Source: Peptoniphilus_A genitalis (GTDB taxonomy: Bacteria; Bacillota; Clostridia; Tissierellales; Peptoniphilaceae). From it: DNA of 64,000 nt. Below are positions 58,542 to 64,000 of this stretch, piece by piece; the stretch's first letter is position 1, and every line of letters begins with the position of its first letter. The stretch is taken from NCBI RefSeq assembly GCF_949769225.1, contig NZ_CATKPB010000001.1. One strand, written 5' to 3'. A model generated the notes under the pieces. The model ran no database searches. It was not told the DNA's origin and saw nothing but the letters and a program-made list of their open reading frames with translations. Both the position numbers and the translations under genes were made by a program.

Positions 58542-59783
58542 ATGACAATGTACAAATGGGGTAGGTTCGAGAGAAAAGCAAACTACAAAGATAGAGTAGT
58601 TACTACCACTAAAAAAACTCAACTGGATAAAATACATTCGGATTTTAATACGTTTGTTAGTGAATACTTACCGCAATACGAAAGCGACAGAAGATATGAC
58701 AGAATATCTTATGAGAGTGGGAGAGATTACAATGGCACTTACTATATAGTGTATGGCGAAAAGGATGTTAAAAACATAGTAAAAGACTTTGTAGGTTACT
58801 CAAAAGGTGTAAGGATTGACGCTGTAACATCATCAAATAGAAATGCTTACCCAGATAATGGACAATCTGGAAGCTACTGGTACGTTTACGAAGGTATTGC
58901 AAATCAAGAACCTACTATCTCAGGACAAGACGAGGATTGGGGTGGCTACAAGCAAGCCTTCAAGAGATACTATTCTGTTGATGATGGAGATAGTGGCCAA
59001 CAATTAAATGTTGTTGTTACCTTAAATGGGGTAACTATAGCCACTGTCAACAATGCTACTAGAAAAACTGACTATCCAATTGATATTGATGACAGCAAGT
59101 TCAATGCTTTAACTTTAAACGAGCAAAACACAATAGAAATTACAGTTACTGATTCTAGCGGTGCAACTGCTGTCAGAAGATATACTTTTAAGAGGATAAA
59201 CACTGCTCCAGTGGTGACAATGACAAATGCTCATTATGGAGAACAAAACAAACCTTTTACCATAAATTTTGAAGCTGCAGATCCTGACGGAGATGAAATC
59301 ACTGCAAAATTATTTATAGATGATGTGCAAATAAAAGACCTTGGGACTATTAAGGGCAAGCAAAGTGTGACAATACCAAAGATTGATTTTTCGAAAATCC
59401 CTAATGGAGAGCACAAGATAAGGGTAGAAGCCAAGGATTCTTACAATGCAGTAGGTGTAGGCTATGCTGATTTTAGCAAGAATTTGACCTATGCTTGGTA
59501 TAGGCTTAAAAAGGAATTATCAGAACAGCCTTCTGCAGTAATTGTAAATCCTTTAGCAGAACTTGCTTCTGGGGCAAAGATGACTATCAAGGTTTGCTCC
59601 AATGTTATGGATGCTCAGCCAACTTGGGAGACTGTTCCAGAAGAATTGTATGGCCAAAAATATAATTTTAGGAACACATCAAAGACTGGTGACAAGTGGG
59701 GAGTTGGTGTTGAGATTAGGATTGATAAAGAAAAGGCTACTGAAGAGTCCTATCTTTACGGATTCGTTGGAGCCTACATGTAG
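58542..59783 (+). CDS. Tail fibre/adhesin with Ig- or cadherin-like domain
   Basis: 413 residues from ATG 58542 (AAGGGAG upstream). A unique N-terminal part, then tandem beta domains (~150-325: TDSSGATAVRRYTFKRINTA and DPDGDEITAKLFIDDVQIKD, resembling cadherin/Ig folds). A C-terminal domain with Lys/Trp-rich strands may bind the cell surface. Confidence 0.7.
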   Translation: MTMYKWGRFERKANYKDRVVTTTKKTQLDKIHSDFNTFVSEYLPQYESDRRYDRISYESGRDYNGTYYIVYGEKDVKNIVKDFVGYSKGVRIDAVTSSNRNAYPDNGQSGSYWYVYEGIANQEPTISGQDEDWGGYKQAFKRYYSVDDGDSGQQLNVVVTLNGVTIATVNNATRKTDYPIDIDDSKFNALTLNEQNTIEITVTDSSGATAVRRYTFKRINTAPVVTMTNAHYGEQNKPFTINFEAADPDGDEITAKLFIDDVQIKDLGTIKGKQSVTIPKIDFSKIPNGEHKIRVEAKDSYNAVGVGYADFSKNLTYAWYRLKKELSEQPSAVIVNPLAELASGAKMTIKVCSNVMDAQPTWETVPEELYGQKYNFRNTSKTGDKWGVGVEIRIDKEKATEESYLYGFVGAYM

Positions 59784-59792
59784 GAGGGAAAT

Positions 59793-60011
59793 ATGTTTGA
59801 GTTTATAAACGAGAAGTCTTTAAAGGAATTGAGAGAAGCTGAAGATGTGCCTAAGGAAATTTTAAAGGGGATTGAAAGTATTAATGATTCGAACCTTGCC
59901 TTGGCAGAGGCAGTTGCCACAAATTATGAGACTAATTTGGAAAGGGCTGAGAAGACAGATGAAGTGTTGGCTACAATATACGAAACTATTTTAGGAGGTC
60001 AAGAAAAATGA
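59793..60011 (+). CDS. Small phage protein, unknown
   Basis: 72 residues, acidic, helical (LAEAVATNYETNLERAEKTD). Overlaps the next small gene by four bases. No family recognised. Confidence 0.6.
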   Translation: MFEFINEKSLKELREAEDVPKEILKGIESINDSNLALAEAVATNYETNLERAEKTDEVLATIYETILGGQEK

Positions 60012-60163
60012 TTGATTTATACGTGGGTCTAGTTATTAGGGGTAAGAGAACTTGTGATATTAAGAACAAGGAAGTTAAGTTAGTTCCTGCAAATTTAAGG
60101 GAAGCAGTTATCGCTGAGCTGAAAGCACGAGGATATGATGAGAATGGTAAGAAAATCAAATAG
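60008..60163 (+). CDS. CD1375-like small protein, copy 1
   Basis: 51 residues: MIDLYVGLVIRGKRTCDIKN... with the VPANLREAVIAELKARGYD pattern of the CD1375 family found near fibre and lysis genes in Firmicute phages. A divergent paralogue follows 70 bases later. Confidence 0.65.
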   Translation: MIDLYVGLVIRGKRTCDIKNKEVKLVPANLREAVIAELKARGYDENGKKIK

Positions 60164-60233
60164 TGTATTAATTGGATTTGCAGTGGCAGGTCTTTTTTTA
60201 TACAAATTTTTTGTTGGGAAGGGAGGTGTAAGT

Positions 60234-60401
60234 ATGTTAGATCTTTATGTAGGTTTAGTTTCTCGTCAAAGAAGGACTTGTAATCCTGAAAATAAAAAGG
60301 TAAGACAAGTGCCAAAGATTTGGAGAGATGCAGTCTTAGAAGACCTTAAGGCTCTTGGTCTTGATGCTGATGGTATGCCTGTAAAAATGGAAGAAGAATA
60401 A
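60234..60401 (+). CDS. CD1375-like small protein, copy 2
   Basis: 55 residues from ATG 60234 behind GGGAGG: MLDLYVGLVSRQRRTCNPEN..., paralogous to copy 1 (both MxDLYVGLV, both RRTC/KRTC). An upstream in-frame hydrophobic extension from 60135 has no good ribosome site and is not included. Confidence 0.68.
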   Translation: MLDLYVGLVSRQRRTCNPENKKVRQVPKIWRDAVLEDLKALGLDADGMPVKMEEE

Positions 60402-60410
60402 TTATTATAA

Positions 60411-60445
60411 GTTACTCTCCTTGATATAATAGTATTGAGGAGAGT
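60411..60445 (+). promoter_or_regulatory. Promoter within an inverted repeat
   Basis: ACTCTCCT (60414-60421) and AGGAGAGT (60438-60445) pair, and TGATATAAT, an extended -10, lies in the loop. The second arm contains the Shine-Dalgarno for the next gene. It gives the following gene its own promoter. Confidence 0.6.
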
Positions 60446-60453
60446 GATTAATT

Positions 60454-61107
60454 TTGGATATTTCATTTGATTTGAATAGCATAATAGGTGCATTGTTAGC
60501 AGCTTCAATTCCAATATATGTTAGTTATAAGCAAATAAAAGGTCAAAGAGCATTGGAAAAAGAAATGTTTTTTAGACAAGAAAAATATAATATTTGCAAA
60601 AATTATATAACTGAATTAAACGAGGTTAAAGACATATTGCGTGGATTTTATGAGGATTTTGAAAAGTTGAATAGTCTTCATTCCATGGATGGATATGAAA
60701 AAGCTGAATTTTGTGCAAATCTAATAAGTGAAGAGTCAAAAATGAGGACACTCAACATTATTTGTATACCTTATGATGATGAGGAGAGTAAACTTTTAGA
60801 CTATTTAGAGCTTGAAAAATCTTATAGTGACTTTTACAAAGATTTTATTGAAATATTAAACGAAATGAATAAAATGTATTTGGAATCTAAAGAAGTTAAA
60901 AGGAATTCTAAATTAGAGAAGAAAAAAGATTGTAGAGACAAATTATTGAAAAGTAATATTAATGATGTCAAATATTTAATTTTAAAATTCAATAGATTGT
61001 CTAATTATTCATTAAGAAAGATGACAGCAAAGTTTGATAGTAAAAAATATGTAAATGATACACCAGAAGAGATGAACAAACAAATAGAAAATATGAAAGA
61101 GATTTAA
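60454..61107 (+). CDS. Membrane-anchored protein of unknown function, independent cargo
   Basis: 217 residues. One N-terminal membrane helix (SIIGALLAASIPIYVSYKQI) is followed by a charged helical cytoplasmic domain. TTG start behind GAGGAGAG. With its own promoter and terminator inside the late region it looks like a moron expressed from the lysogen, perhaps for exclusion of other phages; this is inferred from layout only. Confidence 0.65.
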   Translation: MDISFDLNSIIGALLAASIPIYVSYKQIKGQRALEKEMFFRQEKYNICKNYITELNEVKDILRGFYEDFEKLNSLHSMDGYEKAEFCANLISEESKMRTLNIICIPYDDEESKLLDYLELEKSYSDFYKDFIEILNEMNKMYLESKEVKRNSKLEKKKDCRDKLLKSNINDVKYLILKFNRLSNYSLRKMTAKFDSKKYVNDTPEEMNKQIENMKEI

Positions 61108-61120
61108 AATCTCTTTTTTT
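61098..61120 (+). terminator. Terminator of the cargo membrane gene
   Basis: AGAGA-TTTAAAA-TCTCT stem (extendable by pairing within the loop) followed by seven T. Confidence 0.85.
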
Positions 61121-61145
61121 ATTACAACAAAAAAGAGGGTGACAT

Positions 61146-61466
61146 ATGGAAGAAAAATGTAACGACCACGAACAACGAGTAGTACTTTTAGAGAAAATTG
61201 CAGAAAGGCACGAAGCCACACTTAAGGATCATGAAGCCAAGATTGAGAAAATTGCAACTGATAACTCTATACAAGACACAAATATTAAACTCTTTCAAAA
61301 AGACTTAGACTTTATCAAAGAGCAGCTAAAGACCATGAATGCAACACTGATAGAACTTACTGACAAGCCTAAAAAAGCCTTTGACAAATATAAAGATACA
61401 ATCGTAACAATTGTAATTACTGCAATAGTCACAGGTTTAATAGCAAAGATAGTTAAGGGGTGGTAA
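61146..61466 (+). CDS. XhlA-like holin accessory protein
   Basis: 106 residues: an N-terminal coiled coil with basic and acidic heptads and a C-terminal membrane anchor (IVTIVITAIVTGLIAKIV). This is the XhlA layout, acting with a holin in lysis. GAGGGTGACAT precedes the ATG. Confidence 0.78.
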   Translation: MEEKCNDHEQRVVLLEKIAERHEATLKDHEAKIEKIATDNSIQDTNIKLFQKDLDFIKEQLKTMNATLIELTDKPKKAFDKYKDTIVTIVITAIVTGLIAKIVKGW

Positions 61467-61467
61467 A

Positions 61468-62286
61468 GTGCTTGATAAAAATAAGGTGGAAAAGTTTATA
61501 AATGCGGCCATGTTTTATGATGGCAACAAGTATTCCCAACGTTATAGAATGACTGATAAACCTGGAAGAGCAGGCTATAGTGATTGTTCCAGTTTAATTG
61601 AAAAAGCGTTAAATAAACTAGGCTGGAACACTAGAAAAGGTGTTGCAGTAACAACTCATAGAATGGGAGTTGAAGGTGATAGAAGATTTAGGGAGATTCC
61701 TTTTAAATCTTTAGAGCGTGGCGACCTTGTATGGTATAGAAATGACAAGAACGGCAAATACTTTGGTCATGTGGGTATTTACCTTGGCAACAACAAGGTC
61801 TTTGAAGCTATATATGCAGGTATAGGAACTTATCCTATATCAAGAATTAAGTGGCAAAGAGCCTTTAGAGTTGTAGCTTTGGAAGTTGCAGATAAAAAGG
61901 TTGAGGTAACTTCATTTAATGCAAAGGGTAAGGTTAAAGCTAAGCTACTTAATGTTAGAGAATCTAATCACACTAATAGCTTAAGGCTAGGACAATTAAG
62001 GTTAGGTCAGGAAATAAGTATAAGTGGCAAGGCTGATGGTTGGTTTGAAATCAATTACAATGGCAAAAAAGCTTATGTATCTGGTGCTTATGTAGACCTA
62101 ATCCCAAGTAGGGCTATAGAAAATGTACCAATCTTAATCAATGGAAAAGAGTTTAAAAGAGGATATATCATTGATGGTATAACCTACACTCGTATCAATG
62201 GCAAGGATATGCCTGTAAGAAGAATCTTTGAATCTATTGGAGCTGATGTAGCATGGCAAGACAACAAGGTAAAAATAAGCATGTAA
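61468..62286 (+). CDS. Endolysin: NlpC/P60-like peptidase, SH3 and stalk-type wall domain
   Basis: 272 residues. Catalytic domain (~1-150) with Cys in GYSDCSSLIEKAL and His in FGHVGIYLGNNKV; an SH3-like domain (~155-215, LLNVRESNHTNS, VSGAYVDLI); and a final ~50-residue repeat of the copper-amine-oxidase stalk type (MPVRRIFESIGADVAWQDNK). The same stalk type occurs in the host secreted protein at 12510-13553, so it may be the wall-binding unit. Confidence 0.88.
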   Translation: MLDKNKVEKFINAAMFYDGNKYSQRYRMTDKPGRAGYSDCSSLIEKALNKLGWNTRKGVAVTTHRMGVEGDRRFREIPFKSLERGDLVWYRNDKNGKYFGHVGIYLGNNKVFEAIYAGIGTYPISRIKWQRAFRVVALEVADKKVEVTSFNAKGKVKAKLLNVRESNHTNSLRLGQLRLGQEISISGKADGWFEINYNGKKAYVSGAYVDLIPSRAIENVPILINGKEFKRGYIIDGITYTRINGKDMPVRRIFESIGADVAWQDNKVKISM

Positions 62287-62522
62287 AGAAAAGCAAAGGT
62301 CAATATAGTAAATTTTGGGTTAGCTTTATAATTACTTGCAATGTGATTTTCACAGTTGCTATACTAATATCATTTTGGAAGACAGGAATGGAACCAAGCA
62401 CTTTAATCGGTGCTTGGTTTTCTTTCACCACTGTTGAATTATGGCAACTGGCAAGAATTAAGAAAGAGAAAATAAGAAAAGAAATTAAAGAACTTGGAGA
62501 GGAGTTTGATAGCTGTGGCTAA
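62253..62522 (+). CDS. Small membrane protein, possible holin or lysis accessory
   Basis: 89 residues with two membrane helices (FIITCNVIFTVAILISFW, LIGAWFSFTTVELWQLA) between basic ends. It overlaps the endolysin end by 34 bases. Size and context fit a holin-type protein; no named family is clear. Confidence 0.6.
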   Translation: MARQQGKNKHVKKSKGQYSKFWVSFIITCNVIFTVAILISFWKTGMEPSTLIGAWFSFTTVELWQLARIKKEKIRKEIKELGEEFDSCG

Positions 62523-62820
62523 TAATATTTTTTATGTAATTTTGTCAATTGTATCTGTTTTAATCACTGGAATATTAATTCCTTTACTTAAACAAAAATA
62601 TGGAAGAGAGAAAGTCCTTAGTGTTATGGAGGCAGTTGACATAGCGGTTAAGGCTGCAGAGCAAATTTACAAAGAAACTGGTCAAGGAGATCTTAAAAAG
62701 CAATATGTACTTATGAGACTTGATGAACAGGGATTTAAAGTAACAGAAAAGGATCTCGATGATATGAGAAGGGCGAGTGTCCTTGAGTTAAACCGTTGGA
62801 AAAAAGAAATTAGTAAATAG
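62515..62820 (+). CDS. Holin, LL-H type
   Basis: About 101 residues from GTG 62515 (GGAG ten to fifteen bases upstream). One N-terminal membrane helix (VILSIVSVLITGILIPLL) and an amphipathic C-terminus (AVKAAEQIYKETGQGDLKKQ) match the LL-H holin family. It releases the endolysin. Confidence 0.8.
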   Translation: MANNIFYVILSIVSVLITGILIPLLKQKYGREKVLSVMEAVDIAVKAAEQIYKETGQGDLKKQYVLMRLDEQGFKVTEKDLDDMRRASVLELNRWKKEISK

Positions 62821-62826
62821 TATGAA

Positions 62827-63084
62827 ATGAAACTTTCAATAAGATATAAGCCAAGATGCTATGACAGGCCTTGGCTTATAAAAAGAGTTAACGGAAAATA
62901 CGGACAGCACGCACACATGCGTAGAAAAAAAGATGCTGTAAAACTTAGAAATTTGTTAGATAAAAACCTTATGCCTTATAGCGAAGAATTTAAAATTGCT
63001 GCAAAGAGATTACTCAGCGAAAAAGAGTATAAAAAGCTTGAAAACAGTAATTCTAAGGCATATAAAAGTATTAAGAAAAAATAA
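62827..63084 (+). CDS. Small basic phage protein, unknown
   Basis: 85 residues, strongly basic (Arg/Lys-rich) with HAHMRRKKDAVKL. No family recognised. Last gene of the rightward late block; a gene-poor stretch (63085-63365) with a terminator follows. Confidence 0.5.
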   Translation: MKLSIRYKPRCYDRPWLIKRVNGKYGQHAHMRRKKDAVKLRNLLDKNLMPYSEEFKIAAKRLLSEKEYKKLENSNSKAYKSIKKK

Positions 63085-63216
63085 AAAGCCCTGTATGGGG
63101 TTTGTAGAGCCTTGACCTTTGTAGATGTGATGTTTACTGGGTTTTAAGGTTTTTTATATGGAAGATTATAACTTTTTTATAAAACGTAGAATAAAATAAT
63201 AACATTTTTAATGCAA

Positions 63217-63246
63217 TTAAGCCTAGGAGATCCATGGGCTTTTTTA
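63217..63246 (+). terminator. Terminator of the late operon
   Basis: TAAGCC and GGGCTT with flanking TA/TGG pairs form an imperfect stem around GGAGATCC, followed by TTTTTAC. A weaker AAGCCC-TGTAT-GGGGTTT hairpin lies at about 63085-63103. Confidence 0.6.
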
Positions 63247-63365
63247 CTTTATAAATCTATAAAAATTAATAAAATTTAAAATAACCATAGTAACTTTTAA
63301 AGATTTTTTCTATATATATAGTATAGGTATTATATTTATGTTAGTATTATCTAAGGAGAAATAAA

Positions 63366-63728
63366 GTGAAGGTCAAAGAAGAGATAAAAAAAGTTTTAAA
63401 TATAGATATAGATATTGATGAAATAATTTTTTCGAAAAATGGACTAAGAAAGCACATATTAAAAAGAAAACACTATGATTCTTTAAAATATTTTGAAGAT
63501 ATAGAAGATATAATCAAGAAGCCGGATTATATCGGAAGTAGTCCAAGGGAAAAAGACATTAGCATTGAATATGTAAAGTGTTATGAAGATAACGTATTAG
63601 TTGCAGTTAAACTAAATAGAAAAAAATCGGTATTTTATATAGCTAGTATGTACATAATTTCAGAATATAAACTAGAAAGTAGAGTTAAGAGCGGAAGGCT
63701 TATAAAGATTGACGAAAATTGTGAATAA
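63366..63728 (+). CDS. PBECR-type (phage barnase-EndoU-ColE5/D-RelE-like) nuclease domain protein
   Basis: 120 residues, standing alone at the right end. Features of the PBECR3-like family: RKHILKRKHYDSLKYFED, a central KKPDYIGSSPREK with DYIG, IEYVKCYEDNVLVAVKLNRK and FYIASMYIISEYKLESRVKS. BECR-fold enzymes are RNases or toxins; here they would be a lysogen-expressed effector. Assignment is by sequence pattern, moderately sure. It has an upstream TATA-rich promoter region and AAGGAGAA before the start (annotated as GTG). A structured RNA candidate follows after 19 bases. Confidence 0.6.
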   Translation: MKVKEEIKKVLNIDIDIDEIIFSKNGLRKHILKRKHYDSLKYFEDIEDIIKKPDYIGSSPREKDISIEYVKCYEDNVLVAVKLNRKKSVFYIASMYIISEYKLESRVKSGRLIKIDENCE

Positions 63729-63740
63729 TGGTAAGATACA

Positions 63741-63869
63741 GGTAGGAAATAATTGAGGGTAGAAAGGTTCCTACCGCACCTGAAAAGGTATCTGAGATGC
63801 TGGATACACCGACCAGCCAATTATTCACTGCACTGAAAGAAGGTAAGATTAATTTCTTACCTTCTTTTT
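63741..63869 (+). ncRNA. Structured RNA candidate with terminator, beside attR
   Basis: No known RNA family recognised. AATAATTG (63748-63755) pairs with CAATTATT (63818-63825) as a closing stem. Inside are GGTAG/CTACC (63758, 63771), ACCT-GAAA-AGGT (63778-63789, a GNRA tetraloop) and GCTGG/CCAGC (63799, 63813). GAAGGTAAGA-TTAATT-TCTTACCTTC plus five T (63839-63869) ends it. Bases 63761-63820 are 50% GC in a ~30% GC region, as in tRNA and tmRNA. An upstream GGTAGG (63741-63746) could compete for CCTACC. Confidence 0.6.
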
Positions 63870-63883
63870 ATACTTTTTTATGT

Positions 63884-63896
63884 AATGTAGCTTTCC
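63884..63896 (-). promoter_or_regulatory. Dispersed phage element GGAAAGCTACATT, copy 3 (inverted)
   Basis: AATGTAGCTTTCC on the plus strand, the exact inverse of the 13-mer upstream of int and of the excisionase-like gene, 79 bases before the attR core. Confidence 0.65.
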
Positions 63897-63974
63897 CACT
63901 TATATTCCCCACTTATTCAATTATAAGGTTGCATGAAATAGGTATTTTGAGCGGTTTGCTATTATCAATATATC

Positions 63975-64000
63975 GGGTTCGACTCCCACCGCCTCCACCA
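63975..64000. repeat. attR core
   Basis: 26 bases identical to 23060-23085. The window ends exactly at the CCA, so the repeat could extend by a few bases beyond. Confidence 0.93.

Larger units (their letters stand above)
23060..64000. mobile_element. Prophage of about 40.9 kb, myovirus-type, integrated in ssrA
   Basis: Bounded by the 26-bp att repeats. It starts with a leftward tyrosine integrase next to attL. It contains lysogeny, early/recombination, packaging, head, contractile tail (sheath, tube, frameshifted chaperone, tape measure, Xkd-like baseplate), fibre and lysis modules in standard order. Structural genes resemble the PBSX/Xkd-type contractile tail family. Cargo genes with their own promoters or strand (AlbA_2 protein, HEPN-type proteins, AbiF-like protein, PBECR-like nuclease) are interspersed. 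An in-frame amber in the terminase casts doubt on packaging ability. Confidence 0.93.

Noticed and set aside
60135..60401. An 88-residue fusion of a membrane segment with a CD1375-like protein
   Set aside because: The strong ribosome site lies directly before the internal ATG at 60234, and the upstream part overlaps the end of copy 1 without a ribosome site.
63748..63869. A known riboswitch or ribozyme class
   Set aside because: I compared it by eye with T-box, TPP, SAM, c-di-GMP and hammerhead cores and found no convincing match; it is kept as an unassigned RNA candidate.

Overview
The window is chromosomal DNA from a low-GC, Gram-positive anaerobe. Small rightward and leftward operons, strong AGGAGG ribosome sites, an rpsF-ssb-rpsR operon, a secreted protein with copper-amine-oxidase-type stalk domains and a CC-motif HesB-like protein together suggest the Tissierellia/Peptoniphilaceae, perhaps Anaerococcus. 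The genus is inferred, not shown.

1-7.3 kb: end of a transporter/two-component locus (membrane protein, NarL-type histidine kinase, LuxR-type response regulator), then a 5'-truncated nitroreductase. A lower-GC ABC exporter pair (ATPase plus FtsX-like permease) follows. It is flanked on the far side by a second copy of the response-regulator tail and a second nitroreductase. That copy carries a single N and a 227-bp repeat, best read as an unmerged contig join.

7.3-23.1 kb: ordinary core genes. These are a DUF188-glutaredoxin fusion, an LCP cell-wall ligase, peptidase T, methylglyoxal synthase, rpsF-ssb-rpsR with an S6:S18-type leader, a stalk-domain secreted protein, a YjiH-like permease, a conserved unknown plus FUSC-like exporter, hpf, a CstA transporter, tRNA-Pro(TGG), a HAD hydrolase, a VanZ protein and ssrA (tmRNA). 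Most end in clear intrinsic terminators.

23.1-64.0 kb: a complete-looking prophage of about 40.9 kb inserted at the 3' end of ssrA. A 26-bp core repeat marks attL (23060-23085) and attR (63975-64000). In order it holds the integrase, an AlbA_2/HATPase cargo gene, a CI/LexA-like repressor with operators and a Cro-like protein. Next comes an unusual array of small divergent gene pairs that share one intergenic promoter element. Then come an excisionase-like HTH gene, Gp157, Bet recombinase, a replication protein, a DUF1064 nuclease, a FolD-like protein, a late regulator, an AbiF-type abortive-infection gene, terminase, portal, and a minor capsid protein fused to an ADP-ribosyltransferase. Scaffold and capsid follow, then a PBSX/Xkd-type contractile tail with a textbook -1 frameshift in the tail chaperone, fibres, and the lysis genes. 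The right end carries a PBECR-type nuclease gene followed by a GC-rich structured RNA candidate with a perfect terminator, beside attR.

The prophage shows lesions: an amber codon in the terminase Walker A motif and three broken small genes at 34.6-35.3 kb. It may be unable to package DNA itself. The points most worth follow-up are the nuclease/structured RNA locus at attR, the divergent cassette array at 27.6-30.3 kb, the seven 10-bp repeats on the AlbA_2 start codon, and the ADP-ribosyltransferase capsid fusion with its small downstream partner.
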